DNA of 14,495 bases, taken from assembly GCA_028571885.1 (NCBI GenBank), contig JAPVVU010000029.1, positions 1-14,495 of the forward strand. The letters are read 5' to 3'. The notes beneath the pieces were generated by a model. It was not told the origin of the DNA. It saw only the letters and a program-made list of their open reading frames with translations, and made no database searches. This DNA is from Gammaproteobacteria bacterium. Lineage in GTDB: Bacteria > Pseudomonadota > Gammaproteobacteria > GRL18. Shown here in pieces: positions 7,189-12,611 of this stretch. The translations under genes and the position numbers were made by a program. How positions within the stretch are numbered: the stretch's first letter is position 1; each line of letters opens with the position of its first letter.

Positions 7189-7938
7189 ATGCCTTATACT
7201 ATGACCATCAGCCCCGATTTTAAACCTGACCTGATTTCCGGCTGGTATATTTTTAATACCTGGTTACAAAAAGCTCTTGGGGTAAACATCCACTTAGAAT
7301 TAGTTAATAACTTTTCTGAACTCGGCAAGCTTATCGATTCAGATAAAGTCGATCTTATTTATGCCAATCCATTTGATATGAGCAAACTGATTAGAGAAAA
7401 ATCTTTTTTACCTGTCACTAAACCAGTCGGTAAAGTAGATGAATCCGTTATTATTATTAAATCTGATAGTGATATTGAATCCGTGGAATCACTTAAGTCA
7501 GGCGTAAAAGTATCTATAACGGATGCACCTGATGTCAATATGGTTGGTGCTATTATGCTCGAATCAGCTGATATCTACGCCAATGATTTTGAAAAAATAA
7601 ACTGCAGTAATAATATTACCATTGCAAAAAACGTAATAAACGGTGAAAGCGAAATTGGTTTTATGCTTGCTGATTCCTATGATGAGCTTTCTTCTTTGGT
7701 AAAGAAGCAGTTAAAGCTTCTAATAAGGAGTAAAATTGATTTACTGCATCACACTTTTTTAATCAGTCCCAGATTGTCTGAAATGTTTAAGTCCATACAG
7801 ACTGCCTTAGTCGCATTAGATGGTGATGATAAAGGTAACAAACTGCTGAACAGCCTTGAATTAGAAAAATGGCTGGCAATGGAAACCGAAGAAGCTGAAT
7901 TTATGATAGATCTCATCGATACACTTCAACCGGAATAA
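7189..7938 (+). CDS. PhnD-like binding protein without signal peptide, copy 1
   Basis: This is a 249-residue protein of the periplasmic-binding fold, of the type seen in phosphate/phosphite/phosphonate ABC transporter binding proteins. The PhnD-like features are an early TWLQKALGVNIHLELV segment, then VDLIYANPFDMSKLIREKSFLPVTKPVG (about 54-82) and VINGESEIGFMLADSYDEL. The mature sequence begins at residue 1 (MPYTMTISPDFKPDLISGWYIF) with no signal peptide or lipobox, so the protein stays in the cytoplasm and cannot serve a classical ABC importer. No permease or ATPase gene is nearby. A role as a cytoplasmic ligand sensor or adaptor within the GTPase module is inferred. The gap to the PAS gene is 22 bases. 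A close paralogue follows at 7975. Confidence 0.8.
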   Translation: MPYTMTISPDFKPDLISGWYIFNTWLQKALGVNIHLELVNNFSELGKLIDSDKVDLIYANPFDMSKLIREKSFLPVTKPVGKVDESVIIIKSDSDIESVESLKSGVKVSITDAPDVNMVGAIMLESADIYANDFEKINCSNNITIAKNVINGESEIGFMLADSYDELSSLVKKQLKLLIRSKIDLLHHTFLISPRLSEMFKSIQTALVALDGDDKGNKLLNSLELEKWLAMETEEAEFMIDLIDTLQPE

Positions 7939-7974
7939 TTATTCACGATACTCAATTCAATAGAGGAGTACATG

Positions 7975-8721
7975 ATGTCATTCATTATGACCATCAGTCC
8001 AGATTTCAAGCCTGAACTAATTTCCGGCTGGTATATTTTTAATACCTGGCTGCAAAAAAAAATTGATACTCACATCCATATTAATATGGTGAATGATTTC
8101 AGCGAGTTATCAAAAGCCATTGATGCCGATTCCATTGATCTGATTTATGCTAATCCCTGTGACATTGCCAAATTAGTTCGGGAAAAATCATTTACCCCTA
8201 TCGCCAAACCCGTAGGTAGTCATGATGAAACCGTTATTATCACTAATTGTGACAATCCAGTCACTGCTATTGAAGCACTTGAGAGTGGTTTAAAGATTGC
8301 TATGACCGATGTGCCTGATGTCAACACCATTGGTATGATTATGCTTGAACCTGCCGACATCACTCTTTCTGATGTAGAAGTCATTCAATGTAGTAACTAT
8401 ATTACCGTTGTAAAAAAAGTGATCAATGGTGAGGCTGATATAGGATTTCTATTGGCTGATGCCTATGGAGAATTTTCTAATTTGGTTAAAAGTAAAATTC
8501 AGCCAATTATCACCAGTAAAATTCATGTACTCCATCATGCACTTCTGGCAGGTCCTAATTTTGCAGACAAACAATCTCTCTTACAGGAAACAATACTGGC
8601 CATGCACAATGATAAATCAGGTGTGGGTATTTTAAAAAGTCTGGAGCTGGAAAAATGGGATTTAATGGATCACGATGAAGCTGAATTTCTCATCGATCTC
8701 ATTGATACTCTATCACCTTAA
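7975..8721 (+). CDS. PhnD-like binding protein without signal peptide, copy 2
   Basis: A tandem paralogue of the preceding protein: the same start (MTISPDFKPELISGWYIFNTWLQ), the same VDLIYANP-type block (SIDLIYANPCDIAKLVREKSF) and the same C-terminus (LELEKWDLMDHDEAEFLIDLIDTL). There is no signal peptide, so it too is cytoplasmic. Two adjacent ATGs occur at 7972 and 7975. AGGAG at 7964-7968 is spaced six bases from the second, and that start also aligns the protein exactly with copy 1, so I prefer 7975. The spacing of 36 bases and the strong Shine-Dalgarno sequence suggest one transcript with copy 1. The paralogues differ in ligand-pocket candidates (for example NPFD versus NPCD), so they may bind different ligands or form a heterodimer; this is inference. 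Confidence 0.8.
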   Translation: MSFIMTISPDFKPELISGWYIFNTWLQKKIDTHIHINMVNDFSELSKAIDADSIDLIYANPCDIAKLVREKSFTPIAKPVGSHDETVIITNCDNPVTAIEALESGLKIAMTDVPDVNTIGMIMLEPADITLSDVEVIQCSNYITVVKKVINGEADIGFLLADAYGEFSNLVKSKIQPIITSKIHVLHHALLAGPNFADKQSLLQETILAMHNDKSGVGILKSLELEKWDLMDHDEAEFLIDLIDTLSP

Positions 8722-8740
8722 AACTATTTTTTTCATTCAA

Positions 8741-8749
8741 TGGTATAAT
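8741..8749 (+). promoter_or_regulatory. Extended -10 promoter for the RRM gene
   Basis: TGGTATAAT matches the extended -10 consensus (TGn then TATAAT at 8744-8749). No good -35 box lies at the right distance, which is tolerated for extended -10 promoters. A second TATAAT lies at 8776-8781. Both sit in the 84-base gap before the RRM start at 8806, so that gene probably has its own transcript. Confidence 0.55.
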
Positions 8750-8805
8750 TCGGGTACTGTAACAATTCCTGTTAATATAATGAACAAATAGAATACGGTA
8801 TCCCC

Positions 8806-9189
8806 ATGAAATTATTAATACGCAACCTTGCCCGTGACACCACTGAAGCTGATCTTCAGGATATGTTCGAAGGTTATGGCACCGTGCAGTCATGCAATCT
8901 GGTTTTAGATAAAGTCACTGGAAAATCTAAGGGTTTTGCCTTTGTCGAAATGCCCAAACTGGGTGCAGCAAAGGCGGCAATGAAAAACCTCAACGGTAAG
9001 CATGTAGATGGCAATGTTATTCGTGTTAAAAAAGCGGTAACTAAAGAGAAGGAGCCTTTATCTTCAGATAAAGAGTCCTCAGCTTTAGATAAAGAGTCAT
9101 CAACTCCAGGAAATGAGTCTTCAACTCCAGAAAAAAAGCCTTCAACTCCAGAAAAAAAGCCTTCAGTTTCTCCCTATCGCAGAAATTAG
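8806..9189 (+). CDS. RRM-type RNA-binding protein (127 residues)
   Basis: A single RNA recognition motif fills residues 1-78. RNP2 is LLIRNL (3-8) and RNP1 is KGFAFVEM (42-49), including the aromatic residues that stack on RNA bases. Bacterial proteins of this type are small single-RRM proteins, often linked to cold or stress responses in cyanobacteria and proteobacteria. The C-terminal tail (84-127) is a disordered, charged, Ser/Pro/Lys/Glu repeat region (SSTPEKKP-like units) encoded by five 21-bp tandem units. The gene has its own likely promoter at 8741 and only a poor Shine-Dalgarno sequence. It converges with the DUF1456 gene: its TAG stop (9187-9189) overlaps the opposite-strand stop at 9186-9188. 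The RRM call is firm; the RNA target is unknown. Confidence 0.9.
   Translation: MKLLIRNLARDTTEADLQDMFEGYGTVQSCNLVLDKVTGKSKGFAFVEMPKLGAAKAAMKNLNGKHVDGNVIRVKKAVTKEKEPLSSDKESSALDKESSTPGNESSTPEKKPSTPEKKPSVSPYRRN
9058..9162 (+). repeat. Five tandem 21-bp units encoding a 7-residue repeat
   Basis: The units start at 9058, 9079, 9100, 9121 and 9142. The last two are identical over all 21 bases (TCAACTCCAG followed by AAAAAAAGCCT), and the earlier ones are progressively divergent (LSSDKES, SALDKES, STPGNES, then STPEKKP twice). The pattern fits recent growth by slippage at the 3' end. Each unit is in frame, so copy-number change alters only tail length. Confidence 0.9.
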
Positions 9190-9647
9190 GCATCACGATA
9201 TTTAAGCTGCATGCCCTTTAAGAAATTTCGTAAAATCTGATCTTTACACTCCCGGTAGTGTTTATGATTGGCTTTACGAAAGAATGCACTTAATTCATGC
9301 TTGCTCATTTGAAATCCTGCCATTGCCATTATTTTCAAGACATCCTCTGCCTGCAGATTTAATGCAATTTTCAATTTCATGAAAATAATATTATTCGTCA
9401 GACGCTTTTCCGGCTCATGTTGCGGTCCCTCTTTTTTGCCTCGTTTATCATTAATAAAACCATTAAGAAAAGTTGCTAACTGAATATCGCTGAGCACTTG
9501 ATAGGCCTCATCTTCTTCTTTTTTTAACCAGTTACTCGTCTGCTCTCGTGTCACCTTATGATCTGCCAGGGCAAAGATAGCAATCATTTTCGAATCACTA
9601 ATATCAAAGGTATAGCGGATTCTGCGCAAAATATCATTATTTGTCAT
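9186..9647 (-). CDS. DUF1456 (YehS-family) protein
   Basis: Clearly related to E. coli YehS: it opens with NNDILRRIRY, has two similar halves (DSKMIAIFALADHKVTREQTSNWLKKEED and AEDVLKIMAMAGFQMSKHELSAFFRKANHKHYREC), the FLNGFINDKRGKKE centre, and ends DQILRNFLKGM. The molecular function of the family is not established. I chose the ATG at 9647, giving 153 residues, because AAAGG lies seven bases upstream and family members begin this way; an in-frame ATG at 9665 would add six residues. It is cytoplasmic, with no cysteine cluster except one near the end. The PhnA-family gene lies just upstream on the same strand, so the two may be co-transcribed. The 3' ends of this gene and the RRM gene overlap. 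Confidence 0.9.
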   Translation of the reverse strand: MTNNDILRRIRYTFDISDSKMIAIFALADHKVTREQTSNWLKKEEDEAYQVLSDIQLATFLNGFINDKRGKKEGPQHEPEKRLTNNIIFMKLKIALNLQAEDVLKIMAMAGFQMSKHELSAFFRKANHKHYRECKDQILRNFLKGMQLKYRDA

Positions 9648-9696
9648 TGGTAAGCCTTTAGCCAAACTTTAAAGTTATTTAGAAGTCCTGATTCAA

Positions 9697-10284
9697 TCAG
9701 TTTGATTTTTTAACAAATTTTGTCAATATGACTATCTGTTGTCCATTCACACGTCCTTCAATATGTTCAGGATTATCTGCAACCAGAGAAATACCACGTA
9801 CAGCTGTACCACGCTTAGCAATAAAACTGGTTCCTTTTACATTTAAATCCTTAATAATGACCACCGTATCACCCGCTTCAAGGACAACACCATTACTATC
9901 TTTATGTTTGGGCATATCATCACTCGATTGATCTTCGCCTGTTGCCTGTGCCCACTGAAGTGTTACTTCATCAAGATATAACATATCAAGCAAATCCTGA
10001 GGCCAGCCTTCAGCCCTAAGACGAGTCAGCATACGCCATGCCATTACTTGTACAACCGGAACCTGACTCCACATACTATCATTCAGGCAGCGCCAGTGAT
10101 TGCTATCCATTTTATCGGGGTTTTCAATCTGTTCCAGACAATTTTGGCATACCAGTATACTCTCATCAGCACTGCTTTGAGAGTTCGAATCGGAAGCCAC
10201 TTCATAAGCAGTCAGATTTTCTGTCGCGCCACAGAGCTCACATGTTGAGCCGCTGCGTTCATGTAATATTTTATCTATAGTCAT
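9697..10284 (-). CDS. PhnA-family zinc-ribbon protein
   Basis: A 195-residue member of the PhnA (alkylphosphonate utilisation operon protein) family. A zinc ribbon at the N-terminus has CELC (15-18) and CQNC (46-49). A Trp-rich helical middle (62-115, WRCLNDSMWSQVPVVQVMAWRML) is followed by the PhnA C-terminal beta domain (about 128-193: DSNGVVLEAGDTVVIIKDLNVKG, RGTAVRGI, HIEGRVNGQQIVILTKFVKK). Despite the name, PhnA proteins are not part of the C-P lyase complex and their role is poorly known, so I do not assign phosphonate metabolism and give no gene symbol because this is the longer form. The Shine-Dalgarno sequence is weak. The upstream gap (10285-10421) is occupied by a small mobile element that may interfere with transcription from the gene at 10422. 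Confidence 0.85.
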   Translation of the reverse strand: MTIDKILHERSGSTCELCGATENLTAYEVASDSNSQSSADESILVCQNCLEQIENPDKMDSNHWRCLNDSMWSQVPVVQVMAWRMLTRLRAEGWPQDLLDMLYLDEVTLQWAQATGEDQSSDDMPKHKDSNGVVLEAGDTVVIIKDLNVKGTSFIAKRGTAVRGISLVADNPEHIEGRVNGQQIVILTKFVKKSN

Positions 10285-10338
10285 TCTTTATGTTCTGTTT
10301 ATAACAAATATATTAACATTAGTATCGTTTGAGGACTT

Positions 10339-10415
10339 GTAACTATTCAGTTAGATAATACAAGTGACCATAGGGCTACAAATAGTTGTTTCCTCGTATT
10401 AAGCTGAATAGTTAC
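10339..10415. mobile_element. Element A: 77-bp MITE with IS66-like ends
   Basis: Perfect 12-bp terminal inverted repeats, GTAACTATTCAG (10339-10350) and CTGAATAGTTAC (10404-10415), bound a non-coding 77-bp unit with an 8-bp duplication outside (7 of 8). GTAA ends with 8-bp duplications are typical of the IS66 family, so a full-length IS66-like element elsewhere could mobilise it; the family call is tentative. It shares AGTGACCATAGG (10363-10374) and an end motif with element B. Each end can also fold locally using flanking DNA: ACTTGTA/TACAAGT (10335-10341/10359-10365) and TCCTCGTA/TACGAGGA (10391-10398/10413-10420). Confidence 0.75.
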
Positions 10416-10420
10416 GAGGA
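10391..10420 (-). terminator. Stem-loop directly after the stop at 10422
   Basis: TCCTCGTA and TACGAGGA form a perfect 8-bp stem with a 14-base loop holding TATTCAGC, one base after the minus-strand stop codon. It is followed by AAACAAC, not a U-run, so it may stabilise the 3' end of the message rather than terminate it. The longer pairing of the two element ends competes with this stem. Confidence 0.4.
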
Positions 10421-10421
10421 T

Positions 10422-10967
10422 TTATAAGTTTGCCAATTCTTCTAATAAGCCTTCAACTAACTTAATACCTTTTTCATCCATATTCCTGGTCAATGTCTTC
10501 AGGTCGCGTTCGCCATTAATCATGGGTCGTATCATGCCTCCCAGATAACGAATATCACCGGGTGTTGAAGCCATTTGCTCAGCCATATCACCAAGCACGG
10601 AGAGTGCTTTAACATCACCTTTAGACGCTGCATCAATCATTTTTGCCAGTCCCGGCGCGGCAAATTTTGAGTCGGCCTGCTCTTCTATTTTAGGGAGTTG
10701 TGTTGCATCCTGCAGCCCCACTAATATGGCGAGAATAATTCCAGCGTCTTCTTCATCAAGACCGATTAATAATTTACTATTACGTGAACCTGCCAGTATT
10801 TTTCTAATTCGAGCAACTAAATCAACCCAGCCATTTTGTGTTGATGACTGTAATACTGGCTCCAATTGAGGCAATAAGGCTTTATTATGGCAGGCCATGA
10901 CAACGGTATTAATAAGTTGTGCATGCACCTGTGCTATTTGTTTGGTTTTTTCGGGTAATTTAGCCAT
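10422..10967 (-). CDS. Hypothetical cytoplasmic protein, 181 residues
   Basis: I do not recognise the family. The protein is soluble, without signal peptide or membrane segment, and almost wholly helical. The N-terminal half has amphipathic helices (KQIAQVHAQLINTVVMACHNK; WVDLVARIRKILAGSRNSKLL) and a striking conserved-looking centre GLDEEDAGIILAILVGLQDATQLP (about 74-97). The C-terminal half holds PGLAKMIDAASKGDVKALSVLGDMAEQMAS and ends in an amphipathic helix GIKLVEGLLEELANL. The ATG has no good Shine-Dalgarno sequence. The alternating helices suggest a helical-bundle adaptor. Neighbours (a PhnA-family gene downstream, a lipoprotein upstream) do not define a pathway. Element A abuts its stop codon, which it does not disrupt. 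Confidence 0.75.
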   Translation of the reverse strand: MAKLPEKTKQIAQVHAQLINTVVMACHNKALLPQLEPVLQSSTQNGWVDLVARIRKILAGSRNSKLLIGLDEEDAGIILAILVGLQDATQLPKIEEQADSKFAAPGLAKMIDAASKGDVKALSVLGDMAEQMASTPGDIRYLGGMIRPMINGERDLKTLTRNMDEKGIKLVEGLLEELANL

Positions 10968-11039
10968 TACTGTTAACTGTTCATTCTTTAATAATAGAAA
11001 ATTGATAATCAGAGAACTGATAATTGATAGTACAAAACA

Positions 11040-11552
11040 TTAATTAAATATCTTTTTATCAGACCAGAGGATTTTATCCGTTCTACGGTCTTTTAGTTGT
11101 AATGAAAACACTTCATATTTTTCATTGCAAGAGTAGGCATCTGATTGTTGTTTTATTTCTTCAAATGCACCGCTTAAATGAAAATCACCTGATTCCATGT
11201 TGTTAACAACAATAAACAGGCCTGAACGTAAAATTCTATTTTTTATTGATGTATTGAGATTAGTCATATCGACATCGCTGTTGCTATGAGCGACAGGCGA
11301 TAGAAACACCCTGATTCTGCTATTGGCTGTTTCGTTTTGTATATTTCTACTCTGTGTCATTGAATCTATCATTTTGCTTGCATAGAGCAAATAATCAATA
11401 TCAGCTAATTCAAGACGTTCAATATCTTCATGACACGCTGCTTTTTCAGAGGCATCCTGCTCTGACACTTCATTTCCAGAAAGAATAGGAAAACGAGTCT
11501 GGCAGGCACTCAAAAACAATAGAATCAGTGAGGAAAAAATCAGTTTTTTCAA
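11040..11552 (-). CDS. LpoB-like outer-membrane lipoprotein
   Basis: The protein starts MKKLIFSSLILLFLSAC if initiated at the TTG at 11552: a Lys-rich start, a hydrophobic core and a lipobox LSAC whose cysteine (Cys17) would be lipidated. GAGGTG lies six bases before that TTG; the in-frame GTG at 11561 lies inside the Shine-Dalgarno sequence itself, so TTG is the better start (170 residues). The mature part resembles LpoB/YcfM-type activators of penicillin-binding proteins: RIRVFLSPVAHSNSDVDMTNLNTSIKNRILRSGLFIVVNN, then DFHLSGAFEEI and a terminal SLQLKDRRTDKILWSDKK. It contains two further cysteines (near residues 41 and 142), perhaps a disulfide. The LpoB assignment is from pattern; a related lipoprotein of unknown role is possible. 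Confidence 0.75.
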   Translation of the reverse strand: MKKLIFSSLILLFLSACQTRFPILSGNEVSEQDASEKAACHEDIERLELADIDYLLYASKMIDSMTQSRNIQNETANSRIRVFLSPVAHSNSDVDMTNLNTSIKNRILRSGLFIVVNNMESGDFHLSGAFEEIKQQSDAYSCNEKYEVFSLQLKDRRTDKILWSDKKIFN

Positions 11553-11705
11553 ATTAATCACCTCAGATCAATAAATTCTTAATATCCTGAGTCTATTTTA
11601 AACCATTTCTGAGCTTGTGGCTGGATATTTATGACGATTAAGCGGGGAATAATGCTATTTAACAGGAATAAAGACTTTTTATCGTCGCCATAACACAATA
11701 TCTTA
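11553..11705. other. Upstream region of the lipoprotein gene
   Basis: This holds the Shine-Dalgarno sequence of the lipoprotein gene (11557-11564 on the minus strand) and presumably its promoter. I see a possible -10 (TAAAAT) but no convincing -35. The rest, up to the insertion at 11714, would once have been the DNA directly downstream of the gene that now ends at 11892. Confidence 0.35.
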
Positions 11706-11893
11706 CTATTTTTGTAACTTAGAAGCGTATTATTTACAAAAAGCCTGTGGTTGCTTATTTTTCTGACTTTGATTGTCTGAACGAAGTATCTTTTCATAAC
11801 AGAAAGCAAAGTCAGAAAAATGAGTGACCATAGGCTTAACATATGTTTAACATAGGTAATTAATAAATAAACGCTGAATAATTACCTATTTTT
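11706..11893. repeat. Perfect 8-bp target duplication around element B
   Basis: CTATTTTT occurs at 11706-11713 and 11886-11893, directly outside element B, with all eight bases identical. The right copy overlaps the last two bases of the TAA stop codon (11892-11894) of the TauE/SafE-like gene, the same register as in element A. Confidence 0.8.
11714..11885. mobile_element. Element B: 172-bp fold-back MITE with IS66-like ends
   Basis: It begins GTAACTTAGAAGCG and ends, read inwards on the minus strand, GTAATTATTCAGCG, with a perfect 8-bp duplication outside. The inside is a fold-back: 11741-11771 pairs with 11807-11837 over 31 positions, 27 Watson-Crick and 4 G-T, around a 35-base loop. AGTGACCATAGG (11823-11834) and the right end are shared with element A, so the two belong to one family. 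Local end hairpins are TTTTTGTAA/TTACAAAAA (11709-11717/11734-11742) and ATAGGTAATTA/TAATTACCTAT (11852-11862/11879-11889). An 87-codon open frame across it is judged not real. Confidence 0.8.
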
Positions 11894-12611
11894 AAACTTG
11901 AACCCATCCCAAAGCGGTCATAGTACCAAGAGAAATAAGCATAAAGCCTGAGAGTTTTTCTAACTTTCTGCCCCACTGATTAAGATGCTCTTTGATTTGC
12001 TGACTAAAATAGGCAACTGCAAAAGCAAAAAATAAAGTAGGAATAACCACTGCACCTAAGCCAAACGCAATGCCCAGTCTGGCACCATCGAGAGGTGTCG
12101 CCATTGATGCTGCAACCGTAAGAATAGTGACCAGAGGAATACATGGATTGAGAGCCATGCCCGTACCCATTGAGAACAAGCTAAAGGTTAAATACAGTGT
12201 TGATTTTTTTTCCTGGTGATTATTATTTTTGGTAAAGGTAATTTTATGTTCATCCTGTTTCTCATTCATATGATTAGCAGCACAGCTTTTTGTTTTAGCA
12301 AAAGCCCCGAAGAGTAAATATAAGCCCACAAAGATCGTGGCAATACCAAGCACTTGTGCTGCAATCCCTTCTTCTACCCATTTTGTTGCAGCAAGACCAA
12401 AACTACCGGCAATTGTGCCTAATATCGTATACCCCGTTAAGCGGCCAAAAGAAAAAGGCACGATAGTCTTCCAGGATGTTCGTATAGTATTATTTTGCTG
12501 ACCAAGAAAAACAGGGCCCAGATAAGGCAGGCAGGTAATATTGCAGGGACCGGCACCAAATGCAAGCCCCATTAACAACGCAGCAGAAAAACCCAGCGTT
12601 ACATTATCCAT
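11892..12611 (-). CDS. TauE/SafE-family (CcdA/DsbD-like) membrane protein
   Basis: A 239-residue inner-membrane protein with about six hydrophobic segments in two related halves. The first half carries GPCNITCLPYLGPVF (Cys23, Cys27) and the second ALNPCIPLVTILTVA (Cys157), the positions where CcdA/DsbD-type electron carriers have their cysteine and Pro motifs. The loop between (about 105-138) is hydrophilic and has Cys110 with several His and Lys. Annotated relatives are called sulfite exporter TauE/SafE family, but the motifs favour transfer of reducing equivalents or metal handling. Its ATG overlaps the upstream stop (TAATG), so it is coupled to the NapH-like gene, itself a likely electron-transfer protein. 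Element B is inserted at its stop codon without changing the protein. Confidence 0.82.
   Translation of the reverse strand: MDNVTLGFSAALLMGLAFGAGPCNITCLPYLGPVFLGQQNNTIRTSWKTIVPFSFGRLTGYTILGTIAGSFGLAATKWVEEGIAAQVLGIATIFVGLYLLFGAFAKTKSCAANHMNEKQDEHKITFTKNNNHQEKKSTLYLTFSLFSMGTGMALNPCIPLVTILTVAASMATPLDGARLGIAFGLGAVVIPTLFFAFAVAYFSQQIKEHLNQWGRKLEKLSGFMLISLGTMTALGWVQV

Larger units (their letters stand above)
10331..10423. repeat. 8-bp target duplication around element A
   Basis: GAGGACTT (10331-10338) and GAGGATTT (10416-10423) flank element A directly and match at seven of eight positions. The right copy overlaps the last two bases of the TAA stop codon (10422-10424) of the minus-strand gene. Confidence 0.7.

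Noticed and set aside
7189..10284. Phosphonate-use cluster because PhnD-like and PhnA-family genes are in the same window
   Set aside because: The PhnD-like proteins lack signal peptides and have no transporter genes, PhnA is not part of the C-P lyase complex, and the genes lie on opposite strands with two unrelated genes between them.
9697..10284. tRNA-like motif GTTCGAATC within the PhnA-family gene (about 10182-10190)
   Set aside because: It resembles a T-loop but there is no acceptor stem or anticodon arm around it and it lies in a well-supported coding frame.
10391..10420. Classical rho-independent terminator
   Set aside because: The stem is good but no U-run follows on the minus strand; I keep it only as a weak 3' stem-loop.
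11579..11842. 87-codon open frame on the minus strand
   Set aside because: It has no Shine-Dalgarno sequence, runs across the left end, target duplication and fold-back of mobile element B, and its first codons are the conserved element motif; it is not a gene.
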